Shown: one piece after another, positions 46,953 to 58,644 of the stretch
How positions within the stretch are numbered: position 1 is the stretch's first letter
Layout: every line of letters begins with the position of its first letter
NCBI GenBank assembly: GCA_030052745.1
Contig: JANBVO010000047.1
Coordinates: 124,001 to 188,000, forward strand
Direction of reading: 5' to 3'
DNA from: Pleurostoma richardsiae
Taxonomy: Eukaryota; Ascomycota; Sordariomycetes; Calosphaeriales; Pleurostomataceae
DNA length: 64,000 nt
Position numbers and translations under genes: made by a program
Notes under the pieces: generated by a model
The model's input: only the letters and a program-made list of their open reading frames with translations
Told to the model about the DNA's origin: nothing
Databases searched by the model: none

Positions 46953-49220
46953 ATGGACTCCAAGGAGACGCTACCGGTTACCGAAGACCATCCGGGGTCT
47001 AGTACCGAAGACGAAATGCCCGAGAAGACTGACCCGGGGCTTGTTCCAGGCGTCGCCAAAAGTTCTGATCCCGACACGTCGGATGGCGAAGTCCCATCCA
47101 CCACAGACGGCCTCCATCCGAACGAGCAGACAGGAGCGCAGGAACCTGAGTATATCACCGGCGTGAAGTTGCATCTAATCATCTTTGCCATAACCCTGTG
47201 CTGTTTCCTCATGCTCTTGGACTCGTCCATCCTTTCGACGGTGAGGATCCCCACCCCTGAGAGGCAAGGCGCTGGCTCAGTTCGCTAACAAGACGGTGCG
47301 TGAAGGCTGTTCCTGTTATAACGAACGACTTCCACGCCCTGGAGGATATCGGCTGGTATGTCAGCGCATATCAGCTCGCACTGTAAGTGGTTGCTGCCAA
47401 AAGTCAGGGCTTTGCGGAGACACGAGGGCTAAGCTCCAGGCAGATCGGCGCTCCAGCCCCTGACGGGGAAGTTCTTCACCTACTTCAGCCTCAAGGTATG
47501 TATCGGACACAATCACGGCCAGTGCGGTCAGTTCACCTGCGTGCTGACTCCTGAAGTGGACGTTTCTTGTCTTCTTCGGTCTCTTTGAGCTCGGCTCCTT
47601 GCTGTGCGGTGTCGCCGTCTCGTCGAAGATGTTGATAATAGGGCGTGCCGTGGCTGGGCTGGGCGGCTCGGGGCTCTACAATGGCGGCATGACGATCATC
47701 GTGGCGTGTCTTCCGTTGCAGAAGAGGCCAAGTGAGCAAACGCAGTGCTCGACTCTCTCGAGGCTGGGCTGACATGCAACTCTGACAGCTGTGACCGGAA
47801 TTGTAATGGGCTGTGAGTCCTGACGCCAGCCTCACTATCTGCAGCCGCCTCGGCGCTAACTTCGTCTCGCAGGTGCACAGCTGGGCCTTATAGCCGGTCC
47901 TCTGGTGGGCGGGGCGCTCACAGAGTTCACAACATGGCGTTGGTGTAAGCAGCCTTGGGACTCTCCTGTGTGCTTCGACGCCAGAATGCTGAGTCTCTTC
48001 TTTAGGCTTCTACATCAACCTCCCCATCGGCGGGTTGGCCGCTATTCTCCTGGCTGTGATTCACATCCCCGACCAGACTGAGAAACAGGGTTTCAAGGCC
48101 GTAGTCACCGATCCGAACGTCTGGCACAAGTTCGACCTGACCGGGTCGCTGCTGTTCGTGCCGGCCGTTGTCATGCTCCTGCTGGCCCTGCACTTCGGTG
48201 GTGGTGAGTACGCCTGGGATAGTGCCACGGTGATCGGCCTTTTCTGCGGCTTCGGCGGCGCGCTTGCCGTCTTCCTCGCGTGGGAGTGGCGGGCGGGCGA
48301 GGACGCCATGGTGCCGCTCTCGATGATCAGGAAGCAGGTGGTGTGGGCGAGCTCGCTGTCGGGCATGTTCATGTTCAGCAGCATGTTCTGCATAACATAC
48401 TTTATCCCCGTGTTCTTTCAGGCCATACTGGGAGCAACCCCCGTACGCAGCGGCGTCTACATGCTGCCGACCATGCTCAGCCAGCTCATCGCCGGGGTCA
48501 GCAGCGGATTTCTGGGTGCGTCTGTCGAGTCTTCAACTTGTCACATGGATCACGAGGCCGTGACTAACACGTGTTGCTTTCGTCTGCGTAGTTTCAAAGT
48601 TTGGGTACTATCTTCCATGGCTGGCATTCTCTGGCGTCGCCTTATCTATATCGAACGGCCTCATGTCAACCTTCACGGCGAGCACGGCGACGGGACAGTG
48701 GATTGGATACCAAATCCTCCACGGAGTAGGCCGTGGCACCGGCATCCAGATGGTTCGTTATTCTTGATCCTGCATCCTCTCGAGAGATGCTGCTTGGCCG
48801 CAAACCTCTGAGAGCGAGCACTGATGTGTAGAGTGACTCCAGCCTCTCCTTGCAGTCCAGAGCGCTCTGCCCGTCACGCAGGTCTCGGTGGGCATAGCCC
48901 TGAACGTATTCATCCAGAACCTGGGCTCTGCCATCTTCATCAGTGCGGCAAACACGATTTTCGACGGCGCGTTGAAAAGCCAGCTCGTCGAAAAAGCCCC
49001 CGGCGTCGACGCCGAAGCTGTCATTGCCGCCGGCGCGACGGGGTTTCGAAAGTTTGTACCGTCGGCGGACCTGCCCGGTGTGCTCTCGGCATATGCCACG
49101 AGTGTCGACCGTGTCTTCTATTTGGCGGCCGGGCTGGCTGTCGCCGCTTTTGCAACTTCGTGGGGCACGGGCTGGAACGATGTACGCAAGAAGAAGGCAG
49201 CTGCAGTAGGCGAGGTGTAA
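46953..49220 (+). CDS. DHA2-type MFS efflux transporter (14-TM, AflT-like)
   Basis: Nine exons: 46953-47240, 47306-47382, 47444-47495, 47557-47731, 47789-47812 (24 nt), 47873-47944, 48006-48515, 48592-48752, 48843-49220; 578 aa. Acidic cytosolic N-terminus of about 70 residues, then the drug/H+ antiporter blocks [82 protein letters not shown] and [18 protein letters not shown]. The last acceptor was chosen at 48842 because it gives that conserved PxxAVQ block. Family members export toxins, antibiotics or secondary metabolites through the plasma membrane. Its regulator-like neighbour upstream supports a metabolite-export role; the metabolite is unknown. Confidence 0.9.
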
Positions 49221-49832
49221 GACATGACTTGAGCGGGAGGACCGCTGCGTCGTAGACCATAGACGTGCTTGGTATTCGCATACTTGAGTTGGCATACAAG
49301 GGATGGGATGGTACAGTCCCGGGACCAATCTCCGCTTAGGCAGCAAGCAGATAGAACGCATGATTCCCAGCTTGCAACATGCACATCGAGTCTTCCCCCA
49401 GGTGGGAGTATTATTCGAGGCGTAATGCTGGACGTTGGGCTCCGAAGTTGACCTGTAGAGATGCCCAAGACAGAAGAATAAGCCTTAAGGAGCTTTTTAA
49501 ATAGAGGAAGGGCGGACGCGGTAGTGAGTAACCTCTTCATCCATGGTTGGGAGTGGGCCAAGGTTCGGATTCAGTCGGTGGTCGAGGCTGCGACTGAAGC
49601 GGAAGAAATGCAACAAAGGGCGGACTCGAGCAGGACTGGATGGCGCAGGGAACGGAAGGGATGCTGAGGAGGCGACTCGGTAGAAACCAGCACGTGCAAG
49701 TGGTTGAAGTGAAGCAGTCATATATCTTGTAAACAGCCTAATCAGATGGTTCCATGCCGCCCCATACAACCCGTGACGCCGTGCCATGCCATCCATGCAA
49801 GATCAAATCGTGAAACGAGGTAGGTATACACA
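49221..49832. other. Convergent intergenic region
   Basis: 0.6 kb between the MFS stop and the AP-2 mu stop; no feature seen. Confidence 0.55.
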
Positions 49833-51331
49833 TCAGAAACTGCAGGTCCTCGTCAGCGTTGTAACCTTTCGGTCGGTAGACGGTGAGCTTACCGAATTTC
49901 ATAACTGCCTGCCCTGGTCATGTATCTGACCCATTTGACACTACTGTAGTTGCTCTTCTCGAAGACCTTGAGATAGCGCACCAGCAAGCCGCTGCTGGTG
50001 AACATGAGGAGGCTGAAGCTCATGCTCAGGGGCGGCCGGCTCCAGGTCTTCTGATTGGTCATGGAGCTGAGCTCGGCCTCGGCGCTCAGAACAAACTCGC
50101 TCTGGCCGGTGAAGCGGCCGATCTTCCAGACGATGTTGTTCTCGGCGGGCTCGTACTTGGCCTTGCCCTGGGTGCAGCGCTCGGTGATGCGGGCAGTGTT
50201 GAGCGGAGTCGGGATGCGGACGACGACGTTTGTGGCGAAGAGTTTGCTGCCGAAGTTGGCCTTGACGCCGATGCTATACTCGACCTTAGTCTTGCCGACC
50301 TCGTTGACGATAGCGTGGACCTTGAAGGGCAGGTTGACGTTCTCGGTGGCGCGGTAGCGCATGAGCTCAAACTCGCCGTCGGGGGGCACGAAGGAGATAA
50401 TGCGGTCCGAGTCGAACTTTCCGAGCTTGACACACTGATGGAACTGGCAGTCCTCGAGCGTGACGCTGCCGGCGGCGGCCTTGGTCGCCTTGGTACCCAT
50501 GCGGTTGCCGCTGGGCAGGCTCTGCATGCCGTCGTTGTCGAGCAGGAGGCGGTCGTTGAGGCCGAACTTGCACTCGGGGGTGCCGCTCAGGTAGGCGCGC
50601 ATGATGATCTGGCCGGTGACATCGGCGCGCAGGACGGCGCCGGTCGCAGACATGAGCAGGTTAACGTCCTCGATGACATCGACAAAGGCCTCGTTCTTGC
50701 GGTACTTGACGTCGGCCTTGCGCCAGGAGAGGGCGCCGGTGGCTTGCATGGTGATCTTGGCCGAGTCCTCGGCGCGCTGCTCCGATTTGACTCCCTCGGT
50801 GGTGATGTACATCTTGAGCGTGTCGGTCTCCGTGTTTTGCGGGTAACCGAAGTCGATGATCTCTGCAAGACAGCTCGTCAGCCCAGGAGCATTAAGTACA
50901 GCAAGTTAGGCCACAGATCGAGCTGAGCGCATCCCAGCACGCAGGCAGCTAGAAACTCAATAGGGATAGGGGAGTGGAGGACCGGAGGACGCACCGTCTA
51001 GCAACTCATAGACGAGGACGAAGTTGTTCTTAACGGCCTCCTCGTCGAACTTGCCAAAGTAGCCGCGGCCAAGCTGGATAAGCCGGTAGAGGAACTCGAA
51101 CACGAGGGCGGCATTGGCGTTGCTCTTGGTGACGGCGACCAGGTAGATGTTCTCGTGCTTAACATGGCTGAAGGTGGTGCTGCCGAGCGTCAGGATTGGC
51201 GAGCGGACCTGCGGGTTGCTGATGACCTGTATGCGGAAGACGTCGGCGAGACGCGGGCGGCAATCGTTGCGGAACGCGCGGAAGATGAGGTTCTCTCCCT
51301 TCTGGTTGAAGATCAGGATGCCGGAGAGCAT
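49833..51331 (-). CDS. AP-2 complex mu subunit (clathrin adaptor)
   Basis: Exons 51331-50995, 50862-49893 and 49839-49833; 437 aa. Starts MLSGILIFNQKGENLIFR, the typical N-terminus. Longin domain about 1-112, then (after a 132-bp intron) EIIDFGYPQNTETDTLKMYITTEG and the mu-homology domain from about 160, with GQIIMRAYLSGTPECKFGLND and the C-terminal KWVRYMTRAGSYEIR. The last intron (53 bp) leads to a 7-nt exon that completes Arg and adds Phe-stop, giving the family ending YEIRF; without it the frame would end at Arg. AP-2 mu binds Tyr-based sorting signals and PIP2 in endocytic clathrin coats at the plasma membrane. Core housekeeping gene, single copy in most fungi. Confidence 0.94.
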
Positions 51332-53137
51332 CTTGCCTGCCTCCCTGCCTGCCTCTGCAAGCGTGAGCACACCCTGTATGGCCGTATACTGTCTGCAAGA
51401 TGTAGCGATCGGTCCCTCTAGGGAATCGGGCGGTGGTCACAATGGGGGTGAGGGGGGCGGCGCGTACGGCCAGGGGCAAGAGACAGAGTGGCTTTGGCGG
51501 AGAGACCCTTGGGAGGCGGCAGAACGCTTGGCGGTGAGAGCGTGATCCCCGTTCACCGCAGTTCTTTCCCCCCTTACGTTACACGGGACGAAGGTGTAAG
51601 TGACCTTAGGTAAGGTACCTACTGTACCTACCTGAGGAATCTTACGTAACTCACACACTGAATGTCGACCCTCCAAGTCCCAAGCTGCGGCTCCGGCACA
51701 TCTCCGCCAGGCACAGATCGATCACTCCCCATTGCACGCTTTACACGCCTCGACTCCGAGCGGCAACACCGCGCCGTGGCATGTCATCGAGAAACACAGC
51801 AAGGACGGTATGGGCTAGAGGATACATCCTCGTCTGCCTCCCAGAGAGCATTTTCCCCATTCCACCTGTGCGTCGTCTTGCGAGGGCATACAGAAGAGAA
51901 CAAGGGCTTCCGCACTGGGTTCGGTCAGACAGCACCTGGAGCGATTGGATGCGGATGCAGTCGAGGTCGTGGATCCTCTCACAGCTGGCTTTCGTCGCCT
52001 CCCTCCTCCTGCATCAAACTGTTCAGGGCGGCCGCGCTCCCAGCTGACTGCAGACTGCACAAGGCAGATTGCGGAGCTGACATGACCGCAGCATTCCGCC
52101 GTCTGTATTCTACTATGTTACGTACTTACGTGCATGCAACCCCGTATACTCACAACAGGTACACGAACACGGCAGAGGGAGCCGGCGGCAGCGAAACCTC
52201 GACCGCGGCTCGTATCACGCCTCCACTCTCGCCTTGTGTTTCCCGCAGAAATGCCGCCAGTGATTCATGGAAGAATGGGAGCAGAACACGTGTCGCCGTC
52301 GTCGCCTCTCACCTAATCACCGTCTGTCACTCTACAGTATGGTCTGTTCGTCTATTTGGGCCCTCCGGGGTCCAGGCCGCTCCCCCTGCGGCTGCGAGAC
52401 GCAGGGGAACAGCACAAGCGCCGGGCTTGGCACGCTTGGCGGCGTCAGCTTCTTTGCGTGGCATTCGCTGAGCGGAGCTCGCCAGCCGTTTCAGCATTCG
52501 TCTCCTCCGCCCCTGCGTGGCGCCCTAGGGGTCGAAGCTCCTGTGAGCAAAGCTCCCCCGGTCCCTCGGCTCCCCCCAGGGGTGCCCCTCAGAGGATGCA
52601 TGCTCCTGGGGTCAAGCAGGAGTTGTCCGGATTACGGAATGCTCGAGAAGCCCGGTGCAACCTCCCGTAACAAGATTCCCCGGTCCTGGATTGATGATTG
52701 ACAGGCATGGCACGGTCCGCAAGCTGCCCGTCTCACAGCTTCCGCGTGGCGCCGCGACGGGCCTTGCAAATTGATTTTATTCTTGTCTCTGTCCCAGCGG
52801 CCAATGTGCTTGTTTCGGAGTCTCCTTGTCCTTCTCTTTCGTGTTTCTCCACGAGTGTGCGCTCGTCGTCTCTCTTTGTCGACTGTGACCGGATATCTCT
52901 CTTTTCCTTCCTTCTTGCTTGCCAGCCTGCTTCCCTGTCATCCCGTCACGCGTTCGAAATCAAATCCAGCCTTCTCTTCTCGCCCGGGCATCGTTCATTA
53001 CATCGATCGCCCTCGGACTAGCCAGTTCTCTTTATCGAGACGCCTTGCAGTGCAAGGTGCCCTTCTTCTTAGGTCTAGACAGCTCCCACCTTATCCAACC
53101 GTAATTAACACGCAAAGACTTTTGGACCTGGTCTACA
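51332..53137. other. Divergent intergenic region AP-2 mu / bestrophin
   Basis: 1.8 kb. CT-rich leader sequences near 52820-52960 probably belong to the bestrophin 5' UTR. No coding feature supported. Confidence 0.5.
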
Positions 53138-55107
53138 ATGGCCGAGGACGGTGCAATCGGCGGTCACGGAGGCATGCCGGCGGGGAACGGGGCTCTTGGA
53201 GACGGACACGCGCACGACGGCCATCGGCCCTCCGACATCACCGCCGTCCCGCTTGCCAACATCGACTCCCCCATGAGTCCTCGAGTCAATACCCCGAACC
53301 CCTTCAGTCGACAGCACACCAGCCTTGACCTGGACGACTACTTTGTACGTTCCCCACCGTTAACCGCCAACACGCGCTCCACAATCAGCAAAGATCACTA
53401 CAGCAGCCCCTCCCCCGCCCGTTGCCTGCTTCATCTTCTCCACGCAGAGAGTTTCTTGGACTCGGCGCAACAAACCCCCTTCGATCATGGCTGACGAGAT
53501 CGTGGGAGAATAGACCGGCCCTCGGGACATTCTGAAGCACTCCAAATGGCCCCTGTTCCTTCAGATGCACGGGAGCATCCTCCCAAAGATGATCCTCCCC
53601 CTCTTCATCCTCGGCGGATGGGCCACCTGCGTAACATGCATCACGATGTTCACAAGGGCACACTGTGAGTCATCTACGTCGGCGCTGCCGCATGTGCGTG
53701 GTGCAGATATGCCCAGGCTAACACTGTGATCCTGGACAAGTGGGAATCAGCTCTCTCCTCCTGACCGTTACTGGCTTCGTCGTCGGTCTCGGCCTCAGCT
53801 TCCGAAGCTCCACAGCGTACGAGAGGTGTGTGCTCACTGGCCGCAGAGTGGCAGTGCCACCCAAATGAGACATACGAGTTGCTGATGCTCGATGACTGAT
53901 AGATACGGCGAGGGCCGGAGGTACTGGTGCCAGCTGATCATGGCGTGCCAAAATCTTGGCCGTGTCTTTTGGGTGCATGCTCTAGAGCGAGAGGAGAACA
54001 AGGAGAAGGACATCTTGGCTAAGCTGTGAGCCGAAACGCTACGCGTTGTCACCGTTTCTTAGCGGCTGTGCGATGTTAACTGCCTTCTTAGCACCGCCAT
54101 GAATCTGCTTACCGCGTTCGCGGTCGCCCTCAAGCACAGGCTCCGGTTCGAGCCCTACACTAGCTACGAAGACATTGCGAACCTCGTGCCCCATCTCGAG
54201 ACGTTTGCCGGCTTGGCCACTCGCGAGGATCCCACAAAGGCCTACATGAAGAACCCGAGCTTTCCGAAGAGGACAGGGGAGTTCTTAGGGCTGTCTTTTG
54301 CGACCAGTAACCCACGCAAGACGATCAAGAAGGCGGAGCGTCCATTAGGCAATCTGCCCCTCGAAATCTTGACTTATCTCGCCAGCTTCACTGATGAGAT
54401 CATCCAGAATGGCCAGCTTGCCATTCCCATGCAGCAGACTCTGGCTTGTGAGTGCCTCCCTGCGCCTCTTCGCCCATTGCGGATACCTCCCCTTCTGTTA
54501 AGGGTCCCCGGTCAGGGTACCGCGACCGGCTGTAGGCAGCGACGACAACTTCTAACAGGATTAAACAGACAACAACATTGCGGTCCTCAATGACGTCCTA
54601 ACGCAGACCGAGCGCGTGCTGACTACGCCACTGCCCATCGCGTATGCCATCGCCATCAGCCAGATCACCTGGGTGTATGTGTTTCTCCTACCCTTCCAGC
54701 TCGTCTCCGCCCTCAAGTGGGTGACCATACCGGCTACCATCGCCGCCGGGTACATCATCCTGGGCCTCCTTTTCATCGGGCGCGAGATCGAGAATCCGTT
54801 TGGTCAGGACGTCAACGACCTGCCGCTGGATATGTACTGCGCGCAGATCGCCGCAGACCTGGACTCGATCGCCTCAAAGCCCAAGCCGCTCAACCGCGAC
54901 TGGATCGAGACTATCGACAACAAGGTGCTGTGGCCCCTCAGCTCCAGCGGGTGGAACGTATGGATGCACCGCGGCGAGAGCAAGCTGCGCGAGGCGCTCA
55001 GGACCAAGTGCGAGGTTGGCTTCGAAGAGCGCAAAAGGAGCATGGCCGATAGTGACGGGTCCGAAAAGAGGCGGCGCAATCCCAAGGTCGATGTGGAGAA
55101 GGTCTAG
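53138..55107 (+). CDS. Bestrophin-like anion channel (RFP-TM family)
   Basis: Exons 53138-53344, 53514-53664, 53741-53825, 53903-54025, 54092-54447 and 54569-55107; 486 aa. A 69-residue Gly/Pro-rich N-terminus precedes the channel domain: SKWPLFLQMHGSILPKMILPLFILGGW, LLLTVTGFVVGLGLSFRSSTAYERYGEGRRYW, AMNLLTAFAVALKHRLR, then TTPLPIAYAIAISQITWVYVFLLPFQ and the conserved EIENPFGQDVNDLPLDMYC near the C-terminus. All introns are in conserved protein context, two with CTAAC/CTGAC branch-like sites. Family members are chloride or other anion channels; fungal ones are poorly studied. The membrane (plasma or vacuole) cannot be decided from sequence. Confidence 0.93.
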
Positions 55108-55736
55108 GCAATGCCTGGGACGGTAGAGGAGGCCCGTCTGACAGGTGTATTGCGAGAGCTTCTCGCCGACTTTGGTCACCGTGCCTGGCCCACTGCCTTC
55201 TTCCTTGTCTCGTCTCTCCGGTGTCGAGTGACCATCGGATGCGAAGGAACAGTCATACGGCGCATATAAATGCATGGACGGGCGCAGCAGGCCAAAGGTA
55301 AAAGGAAAACCAGGATTTCTTCCCCAGATTGATTTAGATGGACGGTTGGGCTCAGTTACATCGCCTGGGTCTTGCAAGCGGTTGCCACGGCAGGCTATTG
55401 CGCTTTGGAACTCGGTGCCTTCCTCTTTCCTCGGGTATGGATTGGAACTCGGTTTCCCTTGGGCGCACAAAAACTGCTTGTTTGAGTCTTCTTCTGTTAT
55501 CACATTTATAATCATCCACATCCCTACCTAGCAAGAAAGCATCGTCAGGTCTGCGTCCTAGAGGACGCAACGCATACAATGGAACAACGCCCCTTAAACC
55601 TGCGGTGATAAGCGGTCCTTTGCTGTCGGCGGTCACCAATGTCATGCAACTGTTCCTCCGTCAATCGGGCTAATTTTTTCGTTGAAGGACCTTGAGGTGC
55701 CTATGGTTCCATTCCAGCCTGTGCCTTGTCCGCATC
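55108..55736. other. Intergenic region
   Basis: 0.6 kb downstream of the bestrophin gene; no feature recognised. Confidence 0.5.
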
Positions 55737-57449
55737 TCAGACACGTCTCCCGTCGCTTGCAGCGGCACTGCGCGAAGTCGAGGCCGGAGGAGTGAAGAAA
55801 GAGACAGAGAAAACGGCTCACGTGCCCCGAAAGCGAATCGAGGTTGAGTCAGCCGCCGAAGCCAGGCTGCAGGATATCAAATCTGAGCACTCGAAAGCCG
55901 TCCAAGAGGTGGAAGACGCGGACATTCAGCGTGCCTCGGCTAAGGTGGTGTTACGACCATGCGGTAGCCGGATTCGATGCGCACAAGAAGCAGATAGACG
56001 CGAAGCGACAGAAGATCGCCAGTATGGAAGCGGAACTTCTAGAGCTGGAATACGAACCCCCCAGGCTTCACAGGATGTGGTGCAAAAGAAGGAAGACCTC
56101 GATGGCTTGACCGAGCGGCACAGTTTTTTACTGGGCGCAGCCAATCAACTAAGCGAGAAGAGCGAGGCGGAAGCCGCAGTACTCACCGATCTCCAGACGA
56201 AACTGTCCGGATCTATCGACATTTCAATGGATGACTTCAAAGTTAAAGTCGAAAGTTAAAGTCGACGCTATCTTCTTCGACAAGGCGCGAAGTCTTCTGG
56301 CGATGTCGAAGACAACACTCGCGGACGATGCCCTGGTCGGTCGCAAGATTTTACACCGAACCATGCGATCACCATATCGACCTGTCTTTCGAACCCTCAG
56401 TATCTGGTTGATCGCCTCGCCACATTTGCAAGGCAACGCGCATCCCAGATCATTGGGCAGGACGACCTGCAACGCCATACGCCAGAGAACATTCTACACC
56501 TAGCCGTGTCATTGGATTACGATCGTCTGGTTACTGCGGCTAGTGCGGCGCGTCTGCGCATCTTACTCTCGAAGACATTCGATGAAGACGTGCAGGCAGC
56601 TGTAGACGATCTCATGACGCAGAACATTCACCAGAATCCTATTAATACTGCGACAGGGATGGTGGGTGAAGGTACGCCAAGGCGTATGACAAACCCCTTC
56701 CCGCCCAAGTCCAAGAACCTGGCACAAGAGAAGATCCTCGTGCTTGATAAGGCACGGGCAGGGAAGGCTCTGCAGCCCCTTGAGAAGAGATTTGGACCAG
56801 CCTGTCTCTCGGTCTTGCCGCTTGCTGAACTGATGAAGTTGAACAAGTCTGGGAAGATCGAGGGCATCCCCAAGTGCTCTCTCAACTGGTTGGTCTCTCT
56901 GGTCACAGACGACCAGCGGGCTCCAAACCTGGTGGATTTTCTGGAGCGCCTTTGTAAGCTGCTTGAGGGGAGCCTTGACGTACAGTCTGCCATGTACCCC
57001 TTCAAGGCAGATTTCGACGGCGCGAAGTTTACGGACCAGCTCCGTGACTTCCGAAAGGCCAACCACTTGCCCGCATCGTACAATTTGCAGTTCGATATCG
57101 ACTTACCGACTGCATCAAAGCTTAGTTTGGACTCAGTCGTCGCGGGCTCCATCGCTGGTTGAAACATAGACTCCAACGAGATGGTATCGTACATATCAAG
57201 ACTGGAGAGAATGGACCCACGTTCGATGTCGAACAGCCGCGCCATATTTGGCAGGCAATCATGGGGTGCAAGCACTTCCCACCGGCCAACGAGGAAGGCA
57301 ATGAGGACAATATTGACATGAACGCCGCGGCCCTTGGGGCAATCGTTCATAGTTTTGCCTCGGACGAGCAGCCATGGCAAATCCTCTTGCTCGACGGCAA
57401 CGAGCAAGATCACCGTCTGTTTTGCGTCCGGGAGGAAAGCGACACATAA
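55737..57449 (+). pseudogene. Decayed coding block, unrecognised protein with coiled coil
   Basis: Protein-like sequence continues over 1.7 kb but in changing frames, with no ATG in frame at the left and no GT/AG introns that would explain the changes. Left part (55737-56260) is a charged coiled coil (for example AAEARLQDIKSEHSKAVQEV, then DAHKKQIDAKRQKIASMEAE in another frame). The middle has KTTLADDALVGRKILHR and QYLVDRLATFARQRASQIIG. The right part (56506-57162, single frame) has RFGPACLSVLPLAELMKL, GKIEGIPKCSLNWLVSLV and LQFDIDLPTASKLSLDS, followed in a shifted frame by HIWQAIMGCKHFPP. I do not recognise the family. At least three or four breaks are needed to explain it, so a pseudogene is the simplest reading. 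Confidence 0.55.
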
Positions 57450-58611
57450 TCATGGAACTCCATCTCTCAATTGTGGTGGTGGGGTGTTGCGCTTCGCAGT
57501 CGACGTTCACCGTGTTTTGCAGTTGTCTCCATCTCTCGCAGCGGTGCCACACGAAGTCGAAGCACAGAAACGAGAGAAAGCAGGGGCAGGAGGAATAACT
57601 GAAGCACCAGGAAGACGGATGTCAGCCGGTGGACGGCAGGCTGCGGCTCGCCTGCTCGATGATCGAGTCGTCGGCGACCTGGCGAGAGAAGCGGCTGAGG
57701 CGAAACCTGTGGCTCGTCGCACTGTCATGATGCACCCCCATATCATCACACATTGTTGCACGGCTTGCAAGCGCACCAAGACCAGACCGGATCTGGTTGG
57801 CCCTCTCGCTCTGAGCCGGTCTTGCTAACGTACCTCCCCCGCCGTCACGGGTTCCATTGCGCTCAAGATCGAAGACCCTTCCAGTCATCAACCCGATCTA
57901 GATGTCGCCCCAGCCGCGGCCTCTGCAGATTTCAAGTGGACATGTCACTGCTTCGAGACCGATGTCGCCACAGCTTGTCTATCTGCGTAAGCTGCCGAGA
58001 TACGTGTACACTGACACACATCTCCGTACAGTACCGGCGTTACAAGAACAGCTTTCCCCATGAGAGACACTTCGTCGCGTACAGATACTCAACCACGGGA
58101 CGAAGCAGCGAGACGACCAGATCAGCGATCGCCTAACTCGCCTTGGGCGTCTTCCCGATCAGGAAGGTCGTGCGCCGGTGCTTGTTCGGGCTAGCCACCA
58201 GCCATCAACGCGGGACTGGGCGGATAACCGCCGACGCCACGTCAAGCAGCGTCAAGGTTGAGCTGACTGAACATCCGGTCAGCTTCACGACTTGGCCGTC
58301 CGGGGGGGGTCTGGGCTAACTCCACTCGATCACCAAGAGTGGCAGGTGCATCAAGCTGGCCCTTGGCGCTCTATAGTCCAAGCGTTCCCATATAGGGAGT
58401 TCATCAATGCGGCGAGCCTGGAAATAGACGGTGCATGCTGCATGCTCGCCTCATCGGGTTCGTTCGGAGTGGGTGCTGGCCAGATCCGGCAGCCCGCAGA
58501 CCTGGTCTCTCCAGGCCCTGGAGAAGGACGGAGTTGCCTCCATGCCTTCTCTCGATGTGTTCTCCGTGAACTGCATGGGGCGACTGTCGCTCACGCATTG
58601 AATCTGAGGCT

Positions 58612-58644
58612 CGTCAGGCGCGTCAGGTGCGTCAGGCGCGTCGG
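58612..58644 (+). repeat. Short tandem repeat, 9-bp unit
   Basis: Three copies plus a part of CGTCAGGYG in the gene-poor stretch. Confidence 0.8.

Noticed and set aside
49883-50926. 347-codon open frame on the + strand opposite AP-2 mu
   Set aside because: Antisense shadow of a highly conserved gene; no motif of its own.
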